A stretch of 64,000 nt of DNA from RYN-111 sp963760125 (GCA_963760125.1 CAVXBV010000007.1:496001-560000); one strand, 5' to 3'; positions 17,370 through 26,154 are shown, counted from the stretch's first letter. The notes: generated by a model from the sequence alone, not told the origin. Numbers and translations are program-made.

Positions 17370-18451
17370 CCAGCCTCCTGCACAGCCCGCTGCACAGCCG
17401 CCACGTCGCCCTCGGGGCGAAGCTGGCCGACTTCGGCGGCTGGGAGATGCCGATCGAGTACCCCGGCGGCGGGGTGCTCAAGGAGCACACGGCGGTGCGC
17501 GAGGCCGTCGGGGTCTTCGACGTGAGCCACCTGGGCAAGGGCGTGGTCCGCGGGCCGGGGGCGCTCGAGTTCGTCAACGCGCGGCTCACCAACGACCTGC
17601 GCCGCATCGACGCCGGGCAGGCGCAGTACACGCTCTGCTGCGACCCGGACACCGGCGGCGTGGTCGACGACCTCATCGCGTACGTCCGCAGCGACGACGA
17701 GGTGTTCCTCATCCCCAACGCGGCGAACACCTCCGCCGTCGTCGGCCTGCTCGCCGCGGACGCCCCGGCCGGACTCGAGGTCGAGGACCTGCACACCCGC
17801 TTCGCCGTCATCGCGGTCCAGGGACCCCGCAGCGCCGAGCTCGTGGCGGCCCTCGGGCTGCCCACCGACCACGACTACATGAGCTTCACGCGGTCGGGGG
17901 ACCTGACCGTCTGCCGGACGGGCTACACCGGTGAGCGCGGCTACGAGCTGCTGCCGGCCTGGGACGAGGCCGGTGGCGTCTGGGACGCGCTGCTCGAGAA
18001 GGGGGCCGAGCTAGGGGTGCTGCCGTGCGGTCTCGGAGCGCGCGACACCCTGCGCACGGAGATGGGCTACCCCCTGCACGGCCAGGACCTGTCGCTGGAC
18101 ATCACGCCGGTGCAGGCCAAGTCCGGCTGGGCCGTCGGGTGGGACAAGCCGGCGTTCTGGGGACGCGACGCCCTGCTGGCCGAGCGCGCAGCCGGCCCGG
18201 TTCGCTCGCTGTGGGGACTGGAGTCGCAGGACCGCGGCATCCCGCGCGGGCACATGCAGGTCCTCAAGGACGGGCGTGTCGTGGGCGAGGTCACCAGCGG
18301 GACGTTCTCGCCGACTCGTCGCGTCGGCATCGGACTGGCGCTGCTCGAGAAGGGCATCGCTGAGGGTGACGAGGTCACCGTCGACGTCAGGGGTCGGAGC
18401 AGCGCGATGAAGGTCGTCAAGCCTCCGTTCGTCCCGAGCCACGTGCGCTAG
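17366..18451 (+). CDS. gcvT: Aminomethyltransferase (glycine cleavage T-protein)
   Basis: Transfers the aminomethyl group from lipoyl-GcvH to tetrahydrofolate, releasing ammonia. The 361 residues match the T-protein family length. Visible are the N-terminal HVALGAKLADFGGWEMPIEY, the conserved Asp/Ser loop FDVSHLGKG, the folate-domain RTGYTGERGYEL, GARDTLRTEMGYPLHGQDL, and the C-terminal barrel ending PTRRVGIGLALL. GTG 17366 overlaps the previous stop by four bases. gcvH and gcvP are not in the window. Confidence 0.94.
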   Translation: MTSLLHSPLHSRHVALGAKLADFGGWEMPIEYPGGGVLKEHTAVREAVGVFDVSHLGKGVVRGPGALEFVNARLTNDLRRIDAGQAQYTLCCDPDTGGVVDDLIAYVRSDDEVFLIPNAANTSAVVGLLAADAPAGLEVEDLHTRFAVIAVQGPRSAELVAALGLPTDHDYMSFTRSGDLTVCRTGYTGERGYELLPAWDEAGGVWDALLEKGAELGVLPCGLGARDTLRTEMGYPLHGQDLSLDITPVQAKSGWAVGWDKPAFWGRDALLAERAAGPVRSLWGLESQDRGIPRGHMQVLKDGRVVGEVTSGTFSPTRRVGIGLALLEKGIAEGDEVTVDVRGRSSAMKVVKPPFVPSHVR

Positions 18452-18458
18452 GCCGGAC

Positions 18459-18983
18459 GTGTTGGACAGCGAGATCGACAAGGTGCTGCTCGTCGGGATG
18501 ATGGGTGCCGGGAAGACGACCGTGGGCGCCGCCCTCGCCACCCGCCTGGGCTGGCCGTACCTCGACAACGACATGCTGCTGGAGCGGACGGCCGGCAGTA
18601 CTGCACCTGAGCTGTTCGCCGCGGAGGGCTCGGAGGCGCTGCGTGCTGCAGAGTCCCGGGTGCTCACCCTGATGCTCGGGATGCCCGGCCCGCTGGTCGG
18701 AGGCGTTCCCGGCGGGGTGGTCTTGGAGGAGAGCGACCGGGCGCGGATCCTCGCGTCCTCCGCGCACGTTGTGTGGCTGCGCGCCTCGGTAGCAGTGCTC
18801 GCCCGCCGGGTCGGCGCTGGGGCAGGGAGAGCGCGCCTGGGTGCACACCCGGACGAGGCCCTCCGGGTGCTGGCCCAGGAGCGCAACGCTTACTACGAGC
18901 AGATCGCCGACCAGGTCGTCGACGTGGACGCCCTCCCGGCGGGCGCGGTCGCCAAGCTGGTCGTGGACGCCCTCGGGCCCTGA
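18459..18983 (+). CDS. Shikimate-kinase-like P-loop kinase
   Basis: A 174-residue P-loop protein resembling shikimate kinase. Walker A is GMMGAGKTTVGAALA (residues 13-27); the substrate-side motifs are YLDNDMLLE, EGSEALRAAESRVL (compare the FRxxE shikimate loop, here with Leu-Arg) and GGVPGGVVLE (compare GGG). C-terminal RNAYYEQIAD matches the family. It is not in an aroB/aroC operon, so it may be a paralogue with another small substrate. GTG 18459 lies 7 bases after the gcvT stop; TTG 18462 is an alternative start. Confidence 0.7.
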   Translation: MLDSEIDKVLLVGMMGAGKTTVGAALATRLGWPYLDNDMLLERTAGSTAPELFAAEGSEALRAAESRVLTLMLGMPGPLVGGVPGGVVLEESDRARILASSAHVVWLRASVAVLARRVGAGAGRARLGAHPDEALRVLAQERNAYYEQIADQVVDVDALPAGAVAKLVVDALGP

Positions 18984-18986
18984 CGG

Positions 18987-19772
18987 TCAGGTCTGGCCGA
19001 GGGCCAGCACGACGAGCGCCACCGTGACGGTGACCTCCGACAGCGCCCCGAGGACGTCCCCGGTGAGACCGCCCACGCGTCGTACAGCATGCCGCCGGAG
19101 CAGCCGCGCGACGAGCAGAGCCACGGCGAGAGCGAGCACCGCACGGGCGGCCGCGCGGTGCTCGCTGCCCTGCCCGTCCGGATCGACGATGGCGTACGCC
19201 GAGAACAGGACGGCAGCGACACCGATCCACGCAGCCGTCACGCGTCGCCGCACCGTTCCCGCGACGAGCGCGCCGAGACCGGACGTCGTCGCCGCCGCGG
19301 TCCCCACGCAGGCAGCGGTGACAGCGATGCGGCCCGCGGTGACCGCGAGCACGAGCGACGCCGTACCTCGACCGTGGTCGTAGCACGCGGAGAGGGCCGT
19401 CACCTGCGTGATCAGGATCAGCACGAGGGTGGCGACGCCGAGCGCGCCCGTGTCCGGGGCCTTCATCACCGCGCGGGTGCCCTCCGGGTCGCGGTAGGAC
19501 CCGAGCCCGTCGGCGAGGTCCGCCAAGCCGTCCAGGTGCAGGCCGCGGGTGAGGAGGGCCAGCACGGAGACCGCCACCGCCGCGGCGAGCAGGTCGGTGC
19601 CCTGACCCCAGCGCACGAGGAAGGCGATCCCGCCGGCGACCAGTCCCAGACCGATGCCGACCAGGGGAGCGATCTCCATCGCCTGGCGTGCGGTGGTCGC
19701 GTCCAGCGCGCGCGGCCCCCGGACCCTCGCGACGGTCAGGGTCGTGAGGGCCAGGCGCAGCCCGTCAGGCAC
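18987..19772 (-). CDS. cobS: Adenosylcobinamide-GDP ribazoletransferase (cobalamin synthase)
   Basis: Integral membrane enzyme joining adenosylcobinamide-GDP and alpha-ribazole in the last steps of cobalamin synthesis. The 261 residues have six or seven hydrophobic helices, the family motif GLHLDGLADLADGLG (residues ~77-91) and GGLTGDVLGALSE near the C-terminus, both holding the metal-binding acidic residues. Its start overlaps the end of the CobT-like gene by 8 bases, and the MBL-CobU gene is further upstream, so the three form an operon. Confidence 0.93.
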   Translation of the reverse strand: MPDGLRLALTTLTVARVRGPRALDATTARQAMEIAPLVGIGLGLVAGGIAFLVRWGQGTDLLAAAVAVSVLALLTRGLHLDGLADLADGLGSYRDPEGTRAVMKAPDTGALGVATLVLILITQVTALSACYDHGRGTASLVLAVTAGRIAVTAACVGTAAATTSGLGALVAGTVRRRVTAAWIGVAAVLFSAYAIVDPDGQGSEHRAAARAVLALAVALLVARLLRRHAVRRVGGLTGDVLGALSEVTVTVALVVLALGQT

Positions 19773-20391
19773 CCAGCTGCTCCAACCCCGTGCGGACGAC
19801 GGCCACGGCGATGTCCGCGCTTCCCGAGGTCAGCCCGAGGTCGAGCAGGGGAGTGAGGCCGAGCCGGTCCATGGCCTGGCGTGCCGCGTCCTCTGCCGGT
19901 TGCGACCCCGCGAGCCACCACCGCTCCGCGCCCGGCCGCAGCCGCGACGCCAGCAGGGCCGCCACTGCTGTGGTCATGGAACCTCCGAGCAGGACAGGGG
20001 TGTGCCGCTCCGCCAGGCGCTCCAGCAGACCGGTCAGCCGGCCGAGCACCGGGTCGTCGGCCAGCGCCGCGGGGTCGTGCAGCTGCGACCGGCAGTCGCG
20101 GAGCGCGTCGCGGACGGCCACCACCGTCTCCCTCCAGTCGTCCGTCGGGACGGTGCCCACGACGGCGACGGCGTCGAGTCCGAGCAGCGCAGCCGCCACC
20201 GCCTGGACGTACGGCGAGGGACGCTCGGCGTCGAGCACCACGAGGTCGGCGCCCGCGTCGACGAAGCGGTCTGCCTCCTCACGCCCTGCCTCGAGCCCCT
20301 GGCCGCTGGCCACCTGCACCCGCATCACGGCCCTCGGCGACACGGGAGGATCACCGAAGACCCGTCGCAGCTCGTTGTCCAACCGGCTCAT
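19765..20391 (-). CDS. Short CobT-like protein lacking catalytic Glu
   Basis: A 208-residue protein that aligns with the C-terminal half of nicotinate-nucleotide dimethylbenzimidazole phosphoribosyltransferase (CobT, normally ~350). Matching stretches are PVLLGGSMTTAVAALLASRL and LAGSQPAEDAARQAMDRLGL, then PLLDLGLTSGSA where active CobT has a Glu in LLDLGLxLGEG. The N-terminal half, including its phosphate-binding part, is replaced by about 60 unrelated-looking residues. It sits between CobU and CobS, so a role in lower-loop assembly is likely, but normal CobT activity is doubtful. ATG 20391 is 10 bases after the MBL-CobU stop; an upstream in-frame ATG at 20430 would overlap it. Confidence 0.7.
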   Translation of the reverse strand: MSRLDNELRRVFGDPPVSPRAVMRVQVASGQGLEAGREEADRFVDAGADLVVLDAERPSPYVQAVAAALLGLDAVAVVGTVPTDDWRETVVAVRDALRDCRSQLHDPAALADDPVLGRLTGLLERLAERHTPVLLGGSMTTAVAALLASRLRPGAERWWLAGSQPAEDAARQAMDRLGLTPLLDLGLTSGSADIAVAVVRTGLEQLGA

Positions 20392-20401
20392 CGTGGCCCT
20401 C

Positions 20402-21685
20402 TCATCGCAGTCTCCGGGGAATGCCGGCAAGGACGTGCACGACCTCGTCCGACTCGGTGGCGAGCGCCGCGGTCGCTCGACCCAGCAGATCGGCGAACAG
20501 CCGTCCGCTCGGAGTGGCCGGGACGACCCCGGACCCCACCTCGGGGGCGACCAGAACCACCCGGGCCGCCGTGCGGCGCCAGGCGGCGACGAGGTCCGCC
20601 AGCGCCCGGTCGAAGACCTCCCGGGCGGCAGGGGAGTCCCAGTGCCCGTCGAGCACCTGGGTCAGCCACAGCCCGAGGTCGTCCACGAGCACCGGCCCGG
20701 TCGCCGTCCGCAGCAGCCCGGCGACGTCGCCGGTCTCGACCGTGGTCCACGACGACGGGCGGCGAGCGGCGTGGACCGCCAGCCGGCGGGACCAGTCGTC
20801 GTCGCCGGGACGGGGCGGTGCCGTCGCGACGTAGGTCACGGCGCCGTGCACCAGGGTCTCGGCGTGTGCGGACTTGCCGGAGCTCTGGCCGCCGAGGACC
20901 AGCACCCGCCGGCCCCGCCGCGCCGTGTCCAGCACGTCGCCGTCCCGGGCAGCGGTGGCGCCGAGCGCCGAGAGGTGCCGGTCGAGCTCGTCGGGGGGTG
21001 GGTTGTGGTGCCCCAGGTGGGTGGCCACGACCTGGGTACCGTCCACAACGGCGCCGACCGCACGCAGCCGCTCGACCTGGTCCGGCCAGGTCTGCAGCGT
21101 GAGGTGGGAGGGGATCGGGGTGCCGGCGAGCTCGAGCAGCACCACGTCGAACGCGCGGTCGCGGACCCCCTCGACCATCGCGTCGGGCAGGACGCCGGTG
21201 TCCGTGGCGTAGAGCAGCCGTCCGCCGTCGGGACCGGTGACGTCGTAGAGGACCGCGTCGTCGGGGTGCTCGGCCGGCAGGACCCGGATGCGGTAGCCGG
21301 CCAGCAGGTGCTCGGCTCCCGGCAGGGCGGCGACGGCGGTGACCTGCGGGTCGAAGGAGGCGTCCCCGAGCACGAGCGGGGGAGCGAGCACCGTCAGCGG
21401 CCCGGTGGCCTGGGCCCAGGCTCGCCAGATCCATGCCGGTGGGTAGTGGTGGTCGGCGTGCCGGTGCGTCACCAGCGCGACGGACACGTCCCGCAGGGTC
21501 AGGCCGTGACGCACCGCGGCGTGGGCCGCCGCCGGGCCGAGGTCGAGCAGCAGCCGCCCGTCCAGCAGGGCCGAGGCCTGCACGCGCACGACGCCTTGGG
21601 ACTGGGCCGTCTCGCACGAGGCGCAGCCGCACCAGGGGTTGGGCCAGCCGTCAGCGGCGCCGCTGCCCAGGATGTCGATGCGCAC
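20402..21685 (-). CDS. cobU: Metallo-beta-lactamase-fold / CobU fusion protein
   Basis: A 427-residue two-domain protein. Residues 1-255 are a metallo-beta-lactamase fold of the PhnP type: a Cys cluster in WCGCASCE and the metal motif THRHADHH (His74, His76, Asp78, His79), Asp162 and His223. Residues 258-427 are CobU, the kinase/guanylyltransferase acting on adenosylcobinamide: Walker A GGQSSGKS (265-272), HAARRPSSW with the guanylated His305, LVDDLGLWL and EVGSGVVP. The phosphodiesterase-like N-terminus may act on a cobinamide or ribazole intermediate; that is inference. The GTG start at 21685 lacks a clear ribosome site. Confidence 0.88.
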   Translation of the reverse strand: MRIDILGSGAADGWPNPWCGCASCETAQSQGVVRVQASALLDGRLLLDLGPAAAHAAVRHGLTLRDVSVALVTHRHADHHYPPAWIWRAWAQATGPLTVLAPPLVLGDASFDPQVTAVAALPGAEHLLAGYRIRVLPAEHPDDAVLYDVTGPDGGRLLYATDTGVLPDAMVEGVRDRAFDVVLLELAGTPIPSHLTLQTWPDQVERLRAVGAVVDGTQVVATHLGHHNPPPDELDRHLSALGATAARDGDVLDTARRGRRVLVLGGQSSGKSAHAETLVHGAVTYVATAPPRPGDDDWSRRLAVHAARRPSSWTTVETGDVAGLLRTATGPVLVDDLGLWLTQVLDGHWDSPAAREVFDRALADLVAAWRRTAARVVLVAPEVGSGVVPATPSGRLFADLLGRATAALATESDEVVHVLAGIPRRLR

Positions 21686-21714
21686 CGGCTCAGCCTTCCA
21701 CGGAGCCCTCCGCG

Positions 21715-21720
21715 TAGGGT
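21715..21720 (+). promoter_or_regulatory. Leaderless -10 element for the 69-residue protein gene
   Basis: TAGGGT, 6 bases before the ATG at 21727. Confidence 0.45.
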
Positions 21721-21726
21721 CGGCGG

Positions 21727-21936
21727 ATGACCTGGACCTGGACCTACGAGGGGCCGGACGGCGCGCCCGTCGACGCCCCCGCCGCCCCGGCGCAGCCGGA
21801 CTTCCCCACGCAGGCGGACGCCGAGTCGTGGGTCGGCGAGATCTGGCAGGACCTGCGCGCTGCGGGCGTCGCGTCGGTCACGCTCCTCGAGGGCGAGCGC
21901 AAGGCCTACGGCCCGATGTCGCTCGACCCCGCCTGA
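21727..21936 (+). CDS. Conserved 69-residue actinobacterial protein
   Basis: A small acidic protein of a conserved actinobacterial group without known function. It begins MTWTWTYEGPDG, has a central DAESWVGEIWQDLRAAGV and ends VTLLEGERKAYGPMSL, the usual end of the group. No metal or catalytic motif is seen. The conserved ends and the TAGGGT hexamer before the ATG support it as real. Convergent with the aldo/keto reductase, one base between stops. Confidence 0.75.
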   Translation: MTWTWTYEGPDGAPVDAPAAPAQPDFPTQADAESWVGEIWQDLRAAGVASVTLLEGERKAYGPMSLDPA

Positions 21937-21937
21937 C

Positions 21938-22933
21938 CTAGGGCCGCTTCTCGGGGGAGCCGCCCTTGGTCGGGTCGAGCTCGGCCACGCCCGACAGCAC
22001 GTCGTCCACCGCCTGCTTGAGGTCGGCCGGCAGTGCCTTGGCAGCGGCGTTGTCGCGCACCTGCTCGGGGCGCGAGGCTCCGATGATCGCCGAGGCGACG
22101 TTGCTGTTGCACAGCACCCAGCCGACGGCGAGCTGGGCCATCGACAGGCCCGCGTCGGCGGCCAGCGGCTTCAGCCCCTGCACCGCCGTCAGGACGTCGT
22201 CCCGAAGCCACTGCTTGATCATGTTGGCGCCGCCGGCCTCGTCCGTGGCACGGGTACCCGGAGGCAGCGACGCCCCCGGCTCGTACTTGCCCGTGAGCAC
22301 GCCCTGTGCCAGCGGTGACCAGACGATCTGGGAGACCCCCTCGGGCTCGCAGACCGGGACGACCTCGCTCTCGATGACCCGCCAGAGCGCGGAGTACTGC
22401 GGCTGGTTGCTCACCAGCGCGTCCAGGCCCATGTCCTTGGCGAGCGCCAGCGCCGCCGCGATCTCCGACGCCTTCCACTCGCTGACCCCGACGTACATCA
22501 CCTTGCCCTGACGGACCAGGTCGTCGAAGGCCTTGAGCGTCTCCTCCAGCGGCGTCTCGTAGTCGTACCGGTGCGCCTGGTACAGGTCGATGTGGTCGGT
22601 CTGCAGTCGCTGGAGTGATGCCTCGCAGGACTCGAGGATGTGCTTGCGCGACAGGCCGCGCTCGTTGATCCCCGTTCCGGTCGGCCAGTAGACCTTCGTG
22701 AACAGCTCGTACTCCGAGCGCTTGACGCCCTTGAGCGCGTCGCCCAGGACGGACTCGGCCTTCGTCCCGGCGTACACGTCGGCGGTGTCGAAGGTCGTGA
22801 TCCCGACCTCGAGTGCCTCCTTGACGCAGGCGTGGGCGGCGTCCGCCTCGACCTGTGACCCGTGCGTCAGCCAGTTGCCGTAGCTGATCTCGCTGACCTT
22901 CATGCCGGTGCGCCCGAGGCGACGGAAGTCCAT
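21938..22933 (-). CDS. Aldo/keto reductase
   Basis: A 331-residue NADPH-dependent (alpha/beta)8 barrel reductase of the AKR superfamily, in the branch related to voltage-gated K channel beta subunits and YghZ. Catalytic Asp and Tyr are in TFDTADVYAGTKAESVLG (near residue 50), the Lys in ELFTKVYWPT and the His in HIDLYQAHRYD. The NADPH-phosphate site is GASRPEQVRDN. The physiological carbonyl substrate is unknown. The ATG follows TAGGTT by 6 bases. Confidence 0.92.
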   Translation of the reverse strand: MDFRRLGRTGMKVSEISYGNWLTHGSQVEADAAHACVKEALEVGITTFDTADVYAGTKAESVLGDALKGVKRSEYELFTKVYWPTGTGINERGLSRKHILESCEASLQRLQTDHIDLYQAHRYDYETPLEETLKAFDDLVRQGKVMYVGVSEWKASEIAAALALAKDMGLDALVSNQPQYSALWRVIESEVVPVCEPEGVSQIVWSPLAQGVLTGKYEPGASLPPGTRATDEAGGANMIKQWLRDDVLTAVQGLKPLAADAGLSMAQLAVGWVLCNSNVASAIIGASRPEQVRDNAAAKALPADLKQAVDDVLSGVAELDPTKGGSPEKRP

Positions 22934-22939
22934 GCGCAG

Positions 22940-22945
22940 AACCTA
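22940..22945 (-). promoter_or_regulatory. Leaderless -10 element for the aldo/keto reductase
   Basis: TAGGTT on the minus strand, 6 bases before the ATG at 22933. It overlaps the last codons of the deacetylase gene. Confidence 0.4.
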
Positions 22946-23947
22946 GTAAGGCCGCGCCCTGCTCGCGAGCCGGGGGTCGAGGTCGCCCGCGGCCGCGCGC
23001 GGGAAGGAGACCGTCGCGGGGTCACCGTCACTGACGTATCGCGTGGCCAGGAGCTTGGGCAGCCAGTACGTCGAGGTGAACAACTGATCGCCCGTGCGCA
23101 GGCCACTGCGGATCCGTGGCACGCCGAGCGGGTCGAAGCCCTTGTCGTACGGCGAGCGCGCCGGCCCGCTGCCCACCAGCATCACGCCGGCGAAGGAGTA
23201 GCCGCTGCCCCGGTGCTCGAGCCCCGCCGTCGCCGGGTGGGCACCGAACGGCAGCGCCATCGTCGTCACCTCGGCGGCCGGCACCTCATCGGTGATGGCC
23301 TTCAGGCCGGCCCGCAGCTCGCTCTGGACGCCGGCGTCCGAGAGCTTGCGCAGGTTGGCGTGCGTCGCCGTGTGCTCGCCCAGCTCCATGCCGAGGTCCT
23401 GGAGTGCCTGGAGCGCACCGGTGGCTCCGGCGAAGGGGTCGGCGTTGACGTAGAACGTCGCCACCGGCCGGTCCTCGCCGTACCGCTTCGCCACGGCAAG
23501 CAGGATGCCGACGGCGCAGGTCGGGTCGAGGGTGCCGTCGGCGAGCGTGCGGTACTGCGAGGTCGTGGAGTCGTCGAACGTCAAGACCATCGGGGAGCGG
23601 CCGGCCGGCAGGTCGACACGCCCGGCCACGAGGTCCGCCGCGGTGACAGTTCGGTAGCCGCTGCGGTAGAGCAGGTCGAGCTCGCCGCGGAACTGCGCCG
23701 GGGTCTGGTCGTACACGCCCTTGGGCACGTCGACGACCTGGTGGTACATCAGCACGGGGACGCGACCGAGCTCGTTGGCCTTGACGCTCGCCGGGTCCAC
23801 GGTCGGCGCGCTGCTCGGGGACGGGCTGGCCGCTGGGCTGCTGGGGGCCGGGGACACCGCCACAGGCGCCGAACCGCCTGAACATCCTGTGACGAAGGCC
23901 GCAAACGCTGCTGTGGCGGCCGCCCTCCACCGGTAACCTGCAAGCAC
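22943..23947 (-). CDS. Polysaccharide deacetylase family lipoprotein
   Basis: A 334-residue exported NodB-type carbohydrate esterase (CE4). A signal peptide ends in the lipobox VTGC, followed by a Ser/Pro/Ala linker, so it is anchored outside the membrane. The NodB domain begins VPVLMYHQVVD; MVLTFDDS holds the catalytic Asp pair, ELGEHTATHANL the metal His residues and LPFGAHP a later motif. Expected substrate is peptidoglycan or another envelope glycan. GTG 23947 is preferred over the ATG 42 bases upstream because AGGAGG lies 9 bases before it. Divergent from the DUF4015 glycosidase. Confidence 0.85.
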   Translation of the reverse strand: MLAGYRWRAAATAAFAAFVTGCSGGSAPVAVSPAPSSPAASPSPSSAPTVDPASVKANELGRVPVLMYHQVVDVPKGVYDQTPAQFRGELDLLYRSGYRTVTAADLVAGRVDLPAGRSPMVLTFDDSTTSQYRTLADGTLDPTCAVGILLAVAKRYGEDRPVATFYVNADPFAGATGALQALQDLGMELGEHTATHANLRKLSDAGVQSELRAGLKAITDEVPAAEVTTMALPFGAHPATAGLEHRGSGYSFAGVMLVGSGPARSPYDKGFDPLGVPRIRSGLRTGDQLFTSTYWLPKLLATRYVSDGDPATVSFPRAAAGDLDPRLASRARPY

Positions 23948-24027
23948 GTTCTCGTCCTCCTGTACGTCCGGGCCCCCAGTGTCACTCATGGCCCGCTCCG
24001 CTGATCGCCCCCCGTGAAGGACTGCTT

Positions 24028-25590
24028 GTGCCTCGCCTGCTCCGTCCCGTTGTCCTCGTCCCGGCAGGTCTGGCGGTGGCCCTCGTCGCAGGGACGTTGT
24101 TCGCCCTCCCCGCAGCGGGGTCGGTCGCCCTCGAGGGCCTCTCCGACACCTACAGCGCCACCTCGCTGAAGGGAGCCGACGTGCGGGTCCAGACCCAGGG
24201 CCGCCCCACGCGCGTGCTCATCGACGGCACGCAGGTGGCCGAGGGCAGCAGCGGGACGCTGTCGGCGCCGCTGGCCGGGCTGAGCGAGGGCACGCACGTG
24301 CTGGAGGCGTCGGTGGACCGCGGCTTCCCGCGCGGGACCGCGACCACCAAGAAGACGCTGCTCGTCGACCTCACCCCGCCGGTGCTCACGGTCGTCATGC
24401 CGACGACGAGCGTCAAGATCAAGGACGCCGTCACGCTCTCCGGAACGGTCGAGAAGGGCGCGACGGTCACCGCTGAGGGCGCGACCGTGAAGCAGGACGG
24501 CGAGGCCTTCACGCTGGCCTACCCGACGCCGCCGGCGGGTGCCGAGGTCGTCGCGACGGACGCGGCCGGCAACCGGGCCGTCGAGCCGGTCACCGTGGCC
24601 ACGGTCTACCCCGACCACATCCGCGCGGTGCACATGACCGGCCGCGCGTGGGCGTACTCCAAGCTCCGTAACCCCGTACTCGCCCTGATCAAGCAGAAGC
24701 GCATCAACGCCGTCCAGCTCGACATCAAGGACGAGGACGGCATCGTCAACTTCGCGACCAACGTCCCGCTCGCGCGCACGATCGGTGCCCGCACCGACCT
24801 CTATGACGCCAAGAAGGTCACCGACCAGCTGCACGGCCTGGGCATCCGGGTGATCGGCCGCATCGTGGCGTTCAACGACTCGAAGCTCTCGACCTGGGCC
24901 TACGCGAACGGCCACAAGGACTGGGTCATCCAGAAGCCGGACGGCACGAAGTACGAGTACGGCTACAACAAGGCGGGCTTCTCCAACTTCGCGATCCCCG
25001 AGGTCCGCCAGTACAACATCGACCTGGCCGCGGAGTCCGTGAAGCTCGGCTTCGACGACGTCGTCTACGACTACATCCGTCGCCCCGACGGTCCCATCGC
25101 GTCCATGCGCTTCCCCGGCCTGCACGGTGCGGCCGAGGACTCCATCGCGTCCTTCCTGGCGGAGGCCCAGGCGGTCGTCCGGCCCCTCGGCGGCTCCCTC
25201 GGTGCCGCAGCCTTCGCTCAGGCGGCGACCCGGCCGAAGTCCACGGCCCAGAACATCCCGAAGATGGCCAAGCACCTCGACGTCGTGATCCCCATGGAGT
25301 ACCCGTCGCACTGGAACAAGGGCGAGTACGGCGTCCCGGACCCCTACATCGGTGCCCTCGAGATCGTGAAGCGGTCGCTCGTCGACTGGAAGAAGGCGGT
25401 CGAGGGGACGAACTGCGTTGTCGTGCCGTGGCTGCAGGACGAGAACTTCCGGGGCGCGTACACGCCGGCCAAGGTGCGCGAGCAGATCATGGGGACGCGC
25501 GCGAACGGCATCCAGGGCTGGCTCATGTGGTCGGCGGTCGCCCGCTACCAGGGCGAGGCGTACAGCCCGGACGCCAAGCCCGCCCTGTAG
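24028..25590 (+). CDS. Secreted DUF4015 putative glycoside hydrolase
   Basis: A 520-residue secreted protein. A signal segment (residues ~5-32) is followed by two Ig-like modules (~35-190, with LLVDLTPPVLTVV between) and a TIM-barrel domain of the DUF4015 type from ~200: IRAVHMTGRAWAY, INAVQLDIKDEDG with the acidic pair, GLGIRVIGRIVAFND, FDDVVYDYIRRPDG and VVIPMEYPSHW. Such proteins are predicted glycosidases of cell-envelope or extracellular glycans. GTG 24028 follows a GAAGGA ribosome site. It is divergent from the deacetylase, suggesting related surface-glycan work; that link is inference. Confidence 0.85.
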   Translation: MPRLLRPVVLVPAGLAVALVAGTLFALPAAGSVALEGLSDTYSATSLKGADVRVQTQGRPTRVLIDGTQVAEGSSGTLSAPLAGLSEGTHVLEASVDRGFPRGTATTKKTLLVDLTPPVLTVVMPTTSVKIKDAVTLSGTVEKGATVTAEGATVKQDGEAFTLAYPTPPAGAEVVATDAAGNRAVEPVTVATVYPDHIRAVHMTGRAWAYSKLRNPVLALIKQKRINAVQLDIKDEDGIVNFATNVPLARTIGARTDLYDAKKVTDQLHGLGIRVIGRIVAFNDSKLSTWAYANGHKDWVIQKPDGTKYEYGYNKAGFSNFAIPEVRQYNIDLAAESVKLGFDDVVYDYIRRPDGPIASMRFPGLHGAAEDSIASFLAEAQAVVRPLGGSLGAAAFAQAATRPKSTAQNIPKMAKHLDVVIPMEYPSHWNKGEYGVPDPYIGALEIVKRSLVDWKKAVEGTNCVVVPWLQDENFRGAYTPAKVREQIMGTRANGIQGWLMWSAVARYQGEAYSPDAKPAL

Positions 25591-25604
25591 GTCGGGGAAG
25601 CAGC

Positions 25605-26147
25605 TCAGGGGAGGCGCTGGCCGCGGACGACCTGCGGGCGCGGCATGCGGAAACGACGGATCACGGTCGTGCGCAGCAGGCCGTAGGCGATGTGGCCGCG
25701 CCGCTTCTGCTCGGGGAAGGCCTTCTTCAGGGCGCCCCCGATGAGGACGCCGGCGAGCAGCATGTCGAGCGCGACCCCCATGATCGTCGCGAGCCACACC
25801 CCGAGCACCGCGTTCGCGACGTCCTGGTTGCCGCTGAAGCCGGCCGCCACGACCAGCGCGGCCGTGGGGAGCAGCAGGAACCCCAGGCTCCGCCGGGAGT
25901 CGACGACGTCGCGCACCAGGCGTCGCTCGGGTCCGCGGTCCCGCTTCAGCAGCAGCGTCTGGTCGCCGGTGAGATTGCCCTTGCGCACCTGCTGGCGCCC
26001 GGCAGCCTGCTTCTCGCGCAGCTGGCGCGCGGCCTCGCGGCGGTTGGTCGGCGGCGGGGCCACCGGTCCACCTCGGCTGGCCCGCGCGTCCTTGCGCTTC
26101 GGAGTGGGTCGGCCCTTGCCGCGGGGGAGGTCGTCGTGTTCGGTCAC
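25605..26147 (-). CDS. DUF3043 family membrane protein
   Basis: A 180-residue actinobacterial DUF3043 protein of unknown function. It opens with the family's basic stretch KGRPTPKRKDARASR, continues with a charged cytoplasmic region (REAARQLREKQAAGRQQVRKGN), then two TM helices at about 90-110 and 115-137 and ends with a basic tail. Lies between the DUF4015 gene (convergent) and nadA on the same strand, 7 bases downstream of the nadA stop. Confidence 0.85.
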   Translation of the reverse strand: MTEHDDLPRGKGRPTPKRKDARASRGGPVAPPPTNRREAARQLREKQAAGRQQVRKGNLTGDQTLLLKRDRGPERRLVRDVVDSRRSLGFLLLPTAALVVAAGFSGNQDVANAVLGVWLATIMGVALDMLLAGVLIGGALKKAFPEQKRRGHIAYGLLRTTVIRRFRMPRPQVVRGQRLP

Positions 26148-26154
26148 GCCACCA

